Shown here: in pieces, positions 42,887-51,802 of the stretch
Numbering within the stretch: position 1 is the stretch's first letter
Layout: each line of letters opens with the position of its first letter
IMG/VR virus record: IMGVR_UViG_3300009610_000006
Span: 1 to 64,000 of that record
DNA: 64,000 bases
Direction: 5' to 3' (one strand)
DNA from: a virus
Position numbers and translations under genes: made by a program
Notes under the pieces: model-generated
The model's input: the letters and a program-made list of their open reading frames with translations, nothing else
Databases searched by the model: none
Told to the model about the DNA's origin: nothing

Positions 42887-44125
42887 CTACCAGGGTGCCG
42901 TGTAGTCGGTGACATTTTGCAGGACCCCGTGCTTCTTTTCGTGACGCACCTTGAGTCCGCAAATCATACGGGTCTGGTCAACAATGCGACCGGCCCCATC
43001 TTTGATGACATCTTCCAGGACAGTGGGTTCACCATAGGAGAAGCCATTCCCCTGGAGGAAGACGATTTCGACATTGGCGAAGTCCACGGCAAAGGCAATG
43101 TGACCAAAGCCGCGAGTCTGCCCAGTGAGGGTTTCGAGCGTCTTGTCGTGGATGAGGCGCAAGTCGCCAAAGCCGGTCTGCACCATGCGCGTCTTGATGC
43201 CAAACATCTTTTCAGTGGGTCCAACCATCATAAACTGGTGCTGCCAAGCGTTGATGGCATTGATGACCATGGCGGGACAAATGAGGCCGAGTTCACTGCC
43301 GCTGTCGTGGTATTGGAATACCCGCTCGACGAAGCCGAGAAAGCCCTTGTACGTGAGTAGTCCACCAGCATCGACGACATTGGTGACTATTTCACTACGC
43401 AACCCAGCCATGGTCCGCATCTCGCCGTTGACGTCATTGAGGTCCTGCGATGCCTTGCCCCAATAGGCGGTGCGGTTGTAGTCCAGCTTCATCTCGTTCA
43501 TCATCTTGGACTGGAGTTCATCCCGTAGTCCTTGAGGAGATGCATACTGTTGAGATGCCGCCTGTTCCAAGGTAATGCGCTTGGTCTTGCCGAAGTGCTG
43601 CATGTAGGTCTGCTTGGTCATCGCGATAGTGGACTTGCTATCGGGAGCGGCGGCACCTTCGTTGAGTGCTGGGCCGTTGATGGATAGGGCAGAACCAGAG
43701 GCAATTGCTGCGCCCACTGTACCCGCAAATGCACGGGTGACAGTGATGATGTTGGTCACCGGGTTGTTGGCAGTGACACGGACGAGTTCGCCCATGGCCA
43801 CGGTGGCATTGGCAGGCGGGAAGTACAGGACATCACCGGGGACGACAGGTTTAGAGTCAACGAGGGTGATCGAGGTTGCCACGCCATCGGCTACGGCAGC
43901 GGCGGTAATCACCCACTGGGTCATCCAGTCATCCTCTTTCCACTCGATGAGGGTGCTGGACTGGCCCTTTTTTCTGGACTTTTTCAACCCCTCCACGAGG
44001 AGCGTGGTCAGTGGGGCGATGTCGGGGCGGATCAACATCGCGTCAACGCCGACGACCCGGACGTTATCGGTCGCGGCAAACATCTGTTGGGTATGGCGAT
44101 TACCCAGTGCGTATGAGATAGGCAT
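42887..44125 (-). CDS. Major capsid protein, SU10-like (412 aa)
   Basis: The pattern fits SU10-family (DUF5309-type) HK97-fold capsids: Q-T-Y-M-Q-H-F-G-K-T-K-R-I-T near residues 190-203, then D-E-L-Q-S-K-M-M-N-E-M-K-L-D-Y-N-R-T-A, N-G-E-M-R-T-M-A-G-L, a central domain and a C-terminal M-I-C-G-L-K-V-R-H-E-K. The charged scaffold-like gene lies directly upstream, as is typical. The start has AGGAG eleven bases upstream. A T-N tetrapeptide at S-E-I-V-T-N is not a palindrome copy. Confidence 0.8.
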   Translation of the reverse strand: MPISYALGNRHTQQMFAATDNVRVVGVDAMLIRPDIAPLTTLLVEGLKKSRKKGQSSTLIEWKEDDWMTQWVITAAAVADGVATSITLVDSKPVVPGDVLYFPPANATVAMGELVRVTANNPVTNIITVTRAFAGTVGAAIASGSALSINGPALNEGAAAPDSKSTIAMTKQTYMQHFGKTKRITLEQAASQQYASPQGLRDELQSKMMNEMKLDYNRTAYWGKASQDLNDVNGEMRTMAGLRSEIVTNVVDAGGLLTYKGFLGFVERVFQYHDSGSELGLICPAMVINAINAWQHQFMMVGPTEKMFGIKTRMVQTGFGDLRLIHDKTLETLTGQTRGFGHIAFAVDFANVEIVFLQGNGFSYGEPTVLEDVIKDGAGRIVDQTRMICGLKVRHEKKHGVLQNVTDYTAPW

Positions 44126-44195
44126 GGCGGTGAGGACTCCTGTTGGGTAACTGAGTTGATAGTCGGGCTAGTACACCACTCGCCATGCGGTAGCG

Positions 44196-44208
44196 GTTAG
44201 TGACTAAC
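44196..44208. repeat. 13-bp palindrome, centre G
   Basis: GTTAGTGACTAAC containing the stop of the scaffold gene. Confidence 0.95.
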
Positions 44209-45472
44209 CAAAGATGCTGGTCGATTTGTTGGCGGCAATGCGGAGGCGCTCGGCGTCCGGGTTGGCGAACCGACGTTGACCATTAGTGGAGGTAGTGGCA
44301 CCACCCCCTGCTGCACCGGCGGCACGTTTGGCAAGAATAGATGCGGCTGCGGCCTTGGCGGCGCTGGACACTGTGGTACCCCGCTTCACTAGTGCTGCTG
44401 CGGCCTTCACCTTGGCCACCCGGCCCTGTGCATTCGCATTGGCCTTGGCTGTTCGAGGCGCTAGGTCATGGGCGAGACGGATGCGATCAATCTCGTGCAA
44501 TACGGCGCGTCGGTCGGCTGGGAGATCGGCATATTCCGGGTTCTCACTCAACCGGTTCACCCTGGCTACAATGGCTGGATTAGACCTAAGTAGAGCCTGA
44601 TACGTGGAACTGCCATCCTTGGTGGGCTTGACAAATTCGGCGATGTCAGGGTCTGTTTTTTCCAGCTTGGCAAGCTGTACTATAGCAGAACGTTCGGCGG
44701 CTTGTCTACTGCGGAATTGCGTGGCACTCTTGTTGAGGTTGTCGAATTGGTCCAGCTTAGGTGCAACATCAGCGAGTAACTGCTCTTTGAGGTAGTTGAG
44801 TACCACGGGGGACTTGAGATTGAAGACAAGGTCTTTGGCAAACTCGTAGCGGCGGTGTTCCCGTAGTTCTTCAAATGCTCTACGGCGCTGTGGCTCAGAT
44901 AAACGCTGGTCCATGGAGTCGCTGTAGAGTTGGGCCTCCGCGGTGTAGTGCAATGCGGGATCTAGCACTATGGGGTCGGCATCACGGGCATCGGCAGGTG
45001 GGCGAGTAGCTGGGGGCGGGGTACGGGTGGTTGCGGGAGTTTCACTAGCCTTGGCACGGGCAGTGCGGACTTCACGTTCGATCTCGGTGAGAGACTCTTC
45101 AGCAGTGGCGGTAGTGGTTGGGGTAGCCTCGCTCTCCGCTAGGGTGGCGATTACTTCCTCGATGATGGACGCCTGCTTGGGGGTGAGGTTCTCGACGTCG
45201 TAGCCCAGTTCGCCGGCGATGGCGGCGCGATGGTCGGCGTCAGGGGCAGCAGTACGGGATGGCTTGGGTGCGGCAGGCTTGGCCTCGCCCTCGTCGTCTA
45301 CCTGCTCGTCATCCTCTACTGGCTCTACTGGGTTGCCGTCCTCGTCTAATGCGTCTGGGTTACTGGACTCCTCGGTGGCATCCTCCATAATGTTGGGCTG
45401 GTCACTGCCTATGGATTTGATTTCGTCCATGGTGGTGGTGCCGGTGGGGTCGCCGAATGTTTGCATTGCCAT
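44204..45472 (-). CDS. Scaffolding protein candidate (422 aa)
   Basis: The N-terminal 120 residues are acidic and disordered (D-E-D-G-N-P-V-E-P-V-E-D-D-E). The middle is helical and charged, and the C-terminus is basic (A-K-A-A-A-A-L-V-K-R and a final N-G-Q-R-R-F-A-N-P-D). Acidic-to-basic helical proteins immediately upstream of the capsid gene usually act as scaffolds. AAAGGAGAACAGAAACCAC precedes the start. Confidence 0.65.
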   Translation of the reverse strand: MAMQTFGDPTGTTTMDEIKSIGSDQPNIMEDATEESSNPDALDEDGNPVEPVEDDEQVDDEGEAKPAAPKPSRTAAPDADHRAAIAGELGYDVENLTPKQASIIEEVIATLAESEATPTTTATAEESLTEIEREVRTARAKASETPATTRTPPPATRPPADARDADPIVLDPALHYTAEAQLYSDSMDQRLSEPQRRRAFEELREHRRYEFAKDLVFNLKSPVVLNYLKEQLLADVAPKLDQFDNLNKSATQFRSRQAAERSAIVQLAKLEKTDPDIAEFVKPTKDGSSTYQALLRSNPAIVARVNRLSENPEYADLPADRRAVLHEIDRIRLAHDLAPRTAKANANAQGRVAKVKAAAALVKRGTTVSSAAKAAAASILAKRAAGAAGGGATTSTNGQRRFANPDAERLRIAANKSTSIFG

Positions 45473-45491
45473 GTGGTTTCTGTTCTCCTTT

Positions 45492-45504
45492 GTTAGTCAC
45501 TAAC
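45492..45504. repeat. 13-bp palindrome, centre C
   Basis: GTTAGTCACTAAC directly upstream (leftward sense) of the AAGGAG of the scaffold gene. Confidence 0.95.
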
Positions 45505-45524
45505 AGTCGTTTACTGTAACACGT

Positions 45525-45914
45525 TTAGATAAATGCCGACGCACTACGTATAGCCAGTTCCTGGGTCATGTACATCTCCAGGGATTCTAATAAGCTGTCT
45601 AGCATATTGAGTTGCGCGGCAGCTAGAGTGGCCTTGGTAAGGTTGCCAGCAGTGGCGGCGGTGGCCATCTCCTGGATAGCACTACCGCGCCTATCCGCAA
45701 TGTAGTCTTCCAGCATCGGCCTACATAAGCGGTACACCTCCATGACTTGCCTGCTGTCCTTCCAGTTCCGGGGCGGCTGTTCCTGGAACACTAGTGGCGG
45801 GTACCCCATTGGCATTTCCGGTGGCACCCCCGGCTGGAACAGGGGAAGTTGGGTTGGTGTTGGCTGGGCCGATCCCTGGTCCAGGTTGGTTGGGTGCAGC
45901 GTTTGCTTGTCCAT
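45525..45914 (-). CDS. Hypothetical protein overlapping the portal gene (129 aa)
   Basis: The start at 45914 has AAAGGAGG eight bases upstream. The first 65 codons lie in another frame inside the 3' end of the portal gene, a 194-base overlap. The N-terminal part is Pro/Gln-rich; from residue 60 it is helical with W-K-D-S-R-Q-V-M-E-V-Y-R-L-C-R-P. Function unknown; perhaps a head-assembly factor. Confidence 0.6.
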   Translation of the reverse strand: MDKQTLHPTNLDQGSAQPTPTQLPLFQPGVPPEMPMGYPPLVFQEQPPRNWKDSRQVMEVYRLCRPMLEDYIADRRGSAIQEMATAATAGNLTKATLAAAQLNMLDSLLESLEMYMTQELAIRSASAFI

Positions 45915-48069
45915 TCGGTGGGCCTCCTTTGCCCTGTAGTGCTCCCTTGAGAGCTTCCATGGGATTGGCTTGAGCATTGGCTTCAGGACTACCGGGTGGC
46001 GGTGGGGGTATCATAATGCGGCTAATGTCCTTGCCCTTACCCATGGCTTTGAGTACGTCTTTGATGCACTCGTCGATGTGCATCTTGTCCGGGTTTTCTT
46101 TTGCCAGCCCGTATATTAGATTCGCCTCGTTGACCTTGTTCTGCTTGGCATCAGGGAATATAGAGGTCGAGTCGATGATAATTTCGCCATCATCCTCGTA
46201 GTCTTCCGGTTCCATGGTCACCATTGACTCGTCAACTTCCTGCAACTTCGCCGACTGCCCACTGAGCATGTGATACTGCCCTAGATCCAGTGCCAAGTCC
46301 TCATTGAGTTCACTGCGTAACAACTCGCGCATCATCTCGCAGTCTTCACCGATTTTCTGGACAAACATGGACGTGGTCTGGCCAGAGAGTATCGCGGTGT
46401 TACGGTCCATGATCTTGGCACCAGTGGCAGTGTTGTTCTGACCAGGAGTAAGTTCCGCCATGTTGCCAAGGTTGGAGTCGCCGGTGGTGGATTGGATGAG
46501 TTTCATCGCCGATTCGTCACTGTTCATGGACGATAGGGCACTGGCAATAGCAGGGCCAGACTGTTCGAAACCAAACGACTTCCCCCCGCCCCGGGTGTAG
46601 ACGACCCGGAAACCAGACGTATTACGGGTAAAGAACTCGGGGTTGGACCAGAGGGCTGCATCATCGGTCCATAGGAGGGGTCTACTAATGGCGTCAATGA
46701 GATCGTGGCGTTGAAAGAAACTTTGGGCATACATGTCGGCGAGGGAGACGATGTGATGGGCCGGGGATTCACCGATGCCGCCCAGGATGGACTCTACGAT
46801 GCGTAGTTCTGTACGGGCAACTTTACCATCACCTATTAGAAACGGGTAGTAGAAGTGGCCCAGCCAGATGTTGCCGCATTTATACTCAACGGTTGCGTCC
46901 TCGCCGCCACGGCCTGGGTATTCGATTTTATGCACGCCCCAGCGTACCTCCATGTCGTCGGCGTAGGTGCCCTCGTTGGACGGGTTGTTGGAGGTGGAGC
47001 GTTTGATGAGATTGTACAGGTTGCCGCGCAGGCGCTCAGATTGGGAGCCAATTGCACGCACGTCGCCGTGTGGCTTCTCATCCATGACACGTTGTATACG
47101 GGTGCCTAGCTCCGGGTCGTAGTTGCCATCGGGGAGCTTGTGTCTCTCGTAGAGTTCTTGGAACCACTCGATGCCGACACGCATGTACTCGCCTACGTAG
47201 GCACAGGTCGCAAGGGTGTCGAACTCCGGTTCGGGGAATATGTCACCGGGGAACGTGTACTTGACGCTTGGGCCAACGTAGCCACGTTCGTCATAGATGA
47301 GACGTAATCGCCCCTTATGCCCATACTGCTGAGCCAATACCGGGATGGCTTGCAATGATGCATCATCCATGGCTTCCTCATCATTGGGGTCGATACCGGC
47401 GGCAGTGACAATGTCTTCGATGATGGTGGCTAGCTGCGGCTTGTACGTCTCCAGTACAGCGGTGATCATGTCGTCGGTCATGCGCTCGGGACGGACTAGG
47501 CGTACACGTTTAATTGTCGTGTCGTCCCAGCCCCAGCTATTGGGACCCCAGCCGGTGATCCAGGTAGACGTCAATGTCTTGTTCACTACCCGGGACTTAC
47601 GTTGCGCCTTGTCGTAGAAGTACATGTACGACGCAGAGAGGCGGTCGGCGCGTGCCGGGTCATGGGATCTGCACGTAATGATGGGGACATTGGCGTTGAC
47701 CCGGGCGACCACACGCTGGCAGGCATTCCACAGCACGGGCAGGCCATCAGTGCGATCCTGGCGCTGGACGCGATTAGAGGCAGCGCGTAGAATGGCGACA
47801 CTATCACTGGCAAATGCCCCATCCAATGTCCCCGGCGCAGCCATGGTTGGGTCGTTGAGCACGATGGGCTTGCGAAAGCCACTATATGATTCCCAGGTGC
47901 GCTCCCATACGGGCCAGAAGTTGTTCTCCAGCCAGTTCTCACTGCGACGTATGCGGTCGTCCATGTTACGGGCGCGGTCGTCGTCGTGGTCACCTTGGGA
48001 GAAGTCTACATTGCCGCTGGGTATATATGGGCCACCCCCGGCGACGTCGATGCGATCTTGTTCGGTCAT
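45721..48069 (-). CDS. Portal protein (782 aa)
   Basis: A large portal-type protein lies directly after the terminase, with AAGGAG five bases upstream of its ATG. The central part contains F-P-G-D-I-F-P-E-P-E-F-D-T-L-A near residue 270 and T-P-G-Q-N-N-T-A-T-G-A near 540, as in large podovirus portals. The last 80 residues are a Pro/Gly/Asn-rich tail that overlaps the following gene. It should form the dodecameric DNA gate. Confidence 0.78.
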   Translation of the reverse strand: MTEQDRIDVAGGGPYIPSGNVDFSQGDHDDDRARNMDDRIRRSENWLENNFWPVWERTWESYSGFRKPIVLNDPTMAAPGTLDGAFASDSVAILRAASNRVQRQDRTDGLPVLWNACQRVVARVNANVPIITCRSHDPARADRLSASYMYFYDKAQRKSRVVNKTLTSTWITGWGPNSWGWDDTTIKRVRLVRPERMTDDMITAVLETYKPQLATIIEDIVTAAGIDPNDEEAMDDASLQAIPVLAQQYGHKGRLRLIYDERGYVGPSVKYTFPGDIFPEPEFDTLATCAYVGEYMRVGIEWFQELYERHKLPDGNYDPELGTRIQRVMDEKPHGDVRAIGSQSERLRGNLYNLIKRSTSNNPSNEGTYADDMEVRWGVHKIEYPGRGGEDATVEYKCGNIWLGHFYYPFLIGDGKVARTELRIVESILGGIGESPAHHIVSLADMYAQSFFQRHDLIDAISRPLLWTDDAALWSNPEFFTRNTSGFRVVYTRGGGKSFGFEQSGPAIASALSSMNSDESAMKLIQSTTGDSNLGNMAELTPGQNNTATGAKIMDRNTAILSGQTTSMFVQKIGEDCEMMRELLRSELNEDLALDLGQYHMLSGQSAKLQEVDESMVTMEPEDYEDDGEIIIDSTSIFPDAKQNKVNEANLIYGLAKENPDKMHIDECIKDVLKAMGKGKDISRIMIPPPPPGSPEANAQANPMEALKGALQGKGGPPNGQANAAPNQPGPGIGPANTNPTSPVPAGGATGNANGVPATSVPGTAAPELEGQQASHGGVPLM

Positions 48070-48080
48070 GGCGACTCCTT

Positions 48081-48093
48081 GTTAGTGACTAAC
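48081..48093. repeat. 13-bp palindrome, centre G
   Basis: GTTAGTGACTAAC containing the terminase stop and lying ahead of the portal ribosome binding site. Confidence 0.95.
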
Positions 48094-49917
48094 TTGCAAT
48101 ACTTGCGGCGAGGAGAACTGGTTGGAGATGAGGTAACGGTTCGATGCCATCATCTCGGTGTAGAATATGTTACCACTTAGTAGATAGCGGCAGTTGTCCA
48201 GCATGTGGGTGCGGAACTGCGATACACGCTGGTTGAGGTCCTTGGCGAGTGACGTCGATGTGGTCGCATAGCGGTGATTGCGAAATTCAGCACGCAACTC
48301 AAGTAGGGATTCTGCGATAAATAGGCGTGGCCTAGTAGTATTACGCCAGGGCTTGGGTTCCAGTAGCTCGTCGATTTTGTCATTACCAACCGCATGTGAT
48401 TTACGTGGATCTTGGCAATATATCCCATACTTGCGGTACTCGTCATAGATGAAGAGATCTGGTGTCCCTTCCCCACTAATGCGAAACCCCTTGCCTGCCT
48501 GATCCATAAGACGAGATACGATGCGTTCGCCACCATCGCGATGAGTGTACTGGTACATTTCATAGGGGGTACCCGGGTTGGTGGCAACGATTTCATTGCC
48601 CTCGACAAAGGCTATGTACTCGGCGTAGGTACGCACGGTGTAACGGTTACACTCATCCTCGTCACGGAGCCTTCTACCAGTACCATAAACATTCGACGGC
48701 CAGGACTCTCGATAGAAATAGAAGTCGTACTCGCGAGTAACGAGCATCCAAAGGGCAGCGTGCTCGGTACGTGGATGAGGATCAATGGACATAAAGAGAC
48801 AGCCGTGCTCGGGTATGGATTTATCGGGGATGACATGGATGGCCTCACTGTATTTGGGGTGAACTAATGCGCCGCCTAGAGCTTCGGCGTCAATCTCCAT
48901 CTCGCGCTTCCACATGGGCGATCCCATGCCGCCGAAGACCTTGGCGACACGTTTGAGTTTCGCGGGGTCCCGCATGGATGGGTCGCAACTGTAGTGGACG
49001 CGAATGAACACCCAGCCCTGTGGGGAGAGGTGCTTGGTTAGGCCGGGTATTGGGCCGGTGACATCATTGCTCATCCCCGGGGTGGGTACCAGTAGTCCAG
49101 ATAGTCCAACTTGTGCAAGACTGCCATGGTCGAAAAGGTGAGTGTAGGAGTACGAGTCCTGGTGGAGGAGGGGGTTGTACGACCACGGGATCTGCTTGCA
49201 TTCCTTCCAGATTTCGTTCAGGGGGCCGGGTTTGGCTGTGGCGATGAGCCATATAAACGGTGTCTTGGCGGCGAGAGCATTGGTAACGCATTCGAGTAAC
49301 TCGTCCTCCAGGGATGCTTCGTCAAAGATGTAGATGGTGCCGTGCTCGAAGCGGATCTTGTCACTGCCAGAGGCAAAGGCGGCGGCACTGGAGCCGTTGG
49401 GGAGATTGCATTCGGCATAGGACTGGCTGAATAGATCCAACGTCAGGTCGCCCAGCCATTTACCCTTTAGCCTGTCAGTGCTGTTCATCAACAGGACCTT
49501 GATCTTCTCGATGATCTTGGCGGCGCGTGGCTGGTCGGCGGATTGCACAATGACACGGGTGTCGGGTTGCGTGGCCATCATGTGGGCGGCTAGACCAGCG
49601 GCAGTCCATGACATCATTAGGGTGCGGGACTTGTATGTGGCGTGGATGAGGGACTCGCCCTTGGGTGGCCGCACCATCATGTCGGCGGCGATGTAGTCGA
49701 AGTAGGGGGAGAGCGGGAAGGGCTTGCGGCTGTTGGCATCCTGCTCGTCTACGGTGCGGGTGCCATTGCGGAGCCAGAACATGGCCGACTTTGGGGTGTT
49801 GATATTGGACTCGCGGAAGATTAGCTCGTCGGTGAGTTCGGCGATGTCGGCGGCGAGTTTGACATTAGCTAAGTTGGGGAGCGGGGTGAATTGTGGGGTG
49901 GTGGTAGTGGTGGCCAT
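48082..49917 (-). CDS. Terminase large subunit (611 aa)
   Basis: An ATPase core is visible: a Walker A-like A-T-Y-K-S-R-T near residue 93, Walker B T-I-Y-I-F-D-E-A-S near 195 and a coupling segment W-L-I-A-T-A near 224. The nuclease domain starts at F-M-S-I-D-P-H-P near 372 and includes Y-D-F-Y-F-Y-R-E. The Walker A is non-classical (K-S-R instead of G-K-T), as seen in other terminases. It packages DNA through the portal. No Shine-Dalgarno; a palindrome copy is four bases upstream. Confidence 0.82.
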   Translation of the reverse strand: MATTTTTPQFTPLPNLANVKLAADIAELTDELIFRESNINTPKSAMFWLRNGTRTVDEQDANSRKPFPLSPYFDYIAADMMVRPPKGESLIHATYKSRTLMMSWTAAGLAAHMMATQPDTRVIVQSADQPRAAKIIEKIKVLLMNSTDRLKGKWLGDLTLDLFSQSYAECNLPNGSSAAAFASGSDKIRFEHGTIYIFDEASLEDELLECVTNALAAKTPFIWLIATAKPGPLNEIWKECKQIPWSYNPLLHQDSYSYTHLFDHGSLAQVGLSGLLVPTPGMSNDVTGPIPGLTKHLSPQGWVFIRVHYSCDPSMRDPAKLKRVAKVFGGMGSPMWKREMEIDAEALGGALVHPKYSEAIHVIPDKSIPEHGCLFMSIDPHPRTEHAALWMLVTREYDFYFYRESWPSNVYGTGRRLRDEDECNRYTVRTYAEYIAFVEGNEIVATNPGTPYEMYQYTHRDGGERIVSRLMDQAGKGFRISGEGTPDLFIYDEYRKYGIYCQDPRKSHAVGNDKIDELLEPKPWRNTTRPRLFIAESLLELRAEFRNHRYATTSTSLAKDLNQRVSQFRTHMLDNCRYLLSGNIFYTEMMASNRYLISNQFSSPQVLQVSH

Positions 49918-49921
49918 TGCG

Positions 49922-49934
49922 GTTAGTCACTAAC
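49922..49934. repeat. 13-bp palindrome, centre C
   Basis: GTTAGTCACTAAC; it holds the stop of the gene at 49923-50579 and lies four bases before the terminase ATG. Confidence 0.95.
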
Positions 49935-50579
49935 TGGGGGTGAAACGTCAATTATACCTTTGACCCCAGAGGCACGGAGTGTACCCCCGGCCTGTTGCAC
50001 CAGTTCTACGAGACGTAGGCGCAACTCATCGGTGGACAGTGCGGCCAACTTATCACCTATCTCATGCTCGACAATGGCCTTGCTGGGATGATTCGCCCCT
50101 AAGGTGTCGAGGAGTTTGGCCGCTGCCGTAATGCGGGTACGGTGATCTGGAGTAAAGTGAGCGTTACCTTCCCGGTCGTATGTGACACGCTCCGCATTCA
50201 TCCCATCATCTATCACGGCGAAGGCTTTGGCAATGCGTACACCTACTAGTGCCGCCGCCTCCTGGGCTTTAACATACATGGCGCGTTCCATGGTGGCGCG
50301 TGCAATGAGTTGGCCACGACGTATGCGACTACGTATGTAATTGGATAGTTCAATCTCGGGGATGGCGAAGCGGATGGCGACCGCAGCAATGTATTCGTCG
50401 ATGTTGTCAGACGTTGGGGGATACGCTGCGGTGAAGTCGTCAACGAGACGTGCCCATGGTGGGACAAAGGGAACAGGTTGCCCAGGAGGGATGCTGTCGG
50501 CAGTATGGTCGATACCGTTGACGGCAGTGGCCGTGGCGTTCCCGTTCCCCTGTCTATTATTGCGTAGGTTGAGAGCCAT
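49923..50579 (-). CDS. Small terminase subunit candidate (218 aa)
   Basis: Directly upstream of the large subunit. It has a disordered N-terminus, a helical segment with S-N-Y-I-R-S-R-I-R-R-G near residue 85 that could be a DNA-binding helix-turn-helix, and a helical central oligomerisation part. The role is inferred from position. The start is the ATG at 50579; no clear ribosome binding site. Confidence 0.55.
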   Translation of the reverse strand: MALNLRNNRQGNGNATATAVNGIDHTADSIPPGQPVPFVPPWARLVDDFTAAYPPTSDNIDEYIAAVAIRFAIPEIELSNYIRSRIRRGQLIARATMERAMYVKAQEAAALVGVRIAKAFAVIDDGMNAERVTYDREGNAHFTPDHRTRITAAAKLLDTLGANHPSKAIVEHEIGDKLAALSTDELRLRLVELVQQAGGTLRASGVKGIIDVSPPVSD

Positions 50580-50598
50580 ACGCAAGTATCATATCAAG

Positions 50599-50611
50599 GT
50601 TAGTCACTAAC
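50599..50611. repeat. 13-bp palindrome, centre C
   Basis: GTTAGTCACTAAC between the small terminase candidate and the gene at 50611-51045. Confidence 0.95.
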
Positions 50612-51045
50612 TAGGCGGCGTCGGGCTTACCGAAGACAAGCTCCTGGTGAACCGTCATGCGGGGACCGAGTTCCACTTCGCCGGTACCCACATCGTACAT
50701 GTACGTCCGCCCATAGAGGTCAGGGCCTTGCTTGTAGGCGACGTGAGTGGGAGTGATGGCTTCGATCTCGCAGTACTCGTACATGCCCCCGCAGGATTCC
50801 ATGTTGCCATTTCCCTTAGACTTTGGCTTCTTGGCCTTGGCGCGGGACTCTTCCATTAGTGCTTCGTGAACCTTCTCGGTCTTGGTCGCAAGATTCTCCT
50901 TGTCCGTGATGCGAACATTGGAGGCATTGGACGTAGACGCACGCTTGGCCTCCTTGCGCTCGGCACTGTACTTCTCGGCCTTGGTGCCGGTGGGCTTCAG
51001 GCCGAGGTATAGCGTGCGCTCGTTCATGTCCATCGTGCTGGGCAT
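50611..51045 (-). CDS. Hypothetical basic protein (144 aa)
   Basis: GAGGAG precedes the start, and a promoter lies just upstream. The first 75 residues are lysine-rich and helical; a later part has C-G-G-M-Y-E-Y-C-E and a beta-rich end. First gene behind the 51092 promoter, so it may be an abundant early-late protein. No family recognised. Confidence 0.6.
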   Translation of the reverse strand: MPSTMDMNERTLYLGLKPTGTKAEKYSAERKEAKRASTSNASNVRITDKENLATKTEKVHEALMEESRAKAKKPKSKGNGNMESCGGMYEYCEIEAITPTHVAYKQGPDLYGRTYMYDVGTGEVELGPRMTVHQELVFGKPDAA

Positions 51046-51067
51046 GGGTGGTACTCCTCTAGGCTGT

Positions 51068-51097
51068 AGAGTACACGATAGTGACGCCGTATGTCAA
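51068..51097 (-). promoter_or_regulatory. Leftward promoter with dyad operator
   Basis: Leftward TTGACA (51097-51092), 18-base spacer and TACTCT (51073-51068). The dyad GTGAC-N7-GTCAA (51081-51097, + strand) covers the -35, and the inner bases C-G-G-C-G-T-C-A match those at 5951. It should drive terminase and downstream structural genes. Confidence 0.65.
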
Positions 51098-51135
51098 TGG
51101 GAAAATGAGTGTCGGCGTATTGTAACGTTACTGTT

Positions 51136-51495
51136 TTACTGGTGGTTAGTGACTAACTCCATAGCGGGACGGGCCAGCTGGGACACTAGGCTGGACAGCC
51201 ATTCGGCGTCGATGACCCGCACTGGGGCCGCTGATTCTATTGCAGTTGAGAGGCATTTGGCCTCCTCGTTTTCCAGGTCGATGTCCCGTGTGCCAAAGGT
51301 TGCGAATGGCAGCTTCCACCCATATTGCTGGCCAGCGGTGGTGAACTCGCTGTCGATCTGCTCCTGGTCAGTGAGACGTATTTTCTCGATGACACGTAAA
51401 TATACACTCGCCTCCTTGAGGTTGGCGGCTTGGTGGTTTCCTAGCATGTTCCACAGCATGACACGCTGGTAGTAGGGTAGGGTGAGGGATTGCAT
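51136..51495 (-). CDS. Hypothetical structural-region protein (119 aa)
   Basis: I take ATG 51495 as start; GTG 51525 would add ten residues and overlap the previous gene. No good ribosome binding site is seen for either. The protein is helical with L-P-Y-Y-Q-R-V-M-L-W-N-M-L-G-N-H at the start and D-L-E-N-E-E-A-K-C-L in the middle. Its C-terminus, E-L-V-T-N-H-Q, is encoded by a palindrome copy. Function unknown. Confidence 0.6.
   Translation of the reverse strand: MQSLTLPYYQRVMLWNMLGNHQAANLKEASVYLRVIEKIRLTDQEQIDSEFTTAGQQYGWKLPFATFGTRDIDLENEEAKCLSTAIESAAPVRVIDAEWLSSLVSQLARPAMELVTNHQ
51145..51157. repeat. 13-bp palindrome, centre G
   Basis: GTTAGTGACTAAC at the 3' end of the gene at 51136-51495, read as L-V-T-N. 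Confidence 0.95.
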
Positions 51496-51502
51496 AGGAT
51501 AT

Positions 51503-51790
51503 TTATAGTAACTTATTGACGACACCTTCTACGGCGGCTTGCAATGCCGCGTCTGTGACACTCGCCCCATCCTGCTGCACTGCGGGGTCCATGACGGTGG
51601 GTGGTTGGATCTGCGCGGCTACCATTGCCGGGTTCTGCATCGCTTGCGTTGCCCAGCGTTCGCGTGTGTTATGCGCTGGCACGCTCGATGCCTCTATCAT
51701 GATGCTGTCGGCGTATTTGAGGACGGCCACCTGGACACGGCCCCGAAAGGTCTGGTCGGTCATGAGTGTGGCTGATTCTGTGTAAGTCAT
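51503..51790 (-). CDS. Hypothetical small structural-region protein (95 aa)
   Basis: AAAGAGG lies five bases before the start. The N-terminal 60 residues are helical with F-R-G-R-V-Q-V-A-V-L-K-Y-A-D-S-I-M-I-E and R-E-R-W-A-T-Q-A, resembling small phage proteins near fibre genes. The family role is unknown. Confidence 0.6.
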   Translation of the reverse strand: MTYTESATLMTDQTFRGRVQVAVLKYADSIMIEASSVPAHNTRERWATQAMQNPAMVAAQIQPPTVMDPAVQQDGASVTDAALQAAVEGVVNKLL

Positions 51791-51802
51791 TTGAACCTCT
51801 TT

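Noticed and set aside
42960-43400. Rightward frame opposite the capsid gene
   Set aside because: Antisense shadow of a clear capsid protein with a good start and family motifs.
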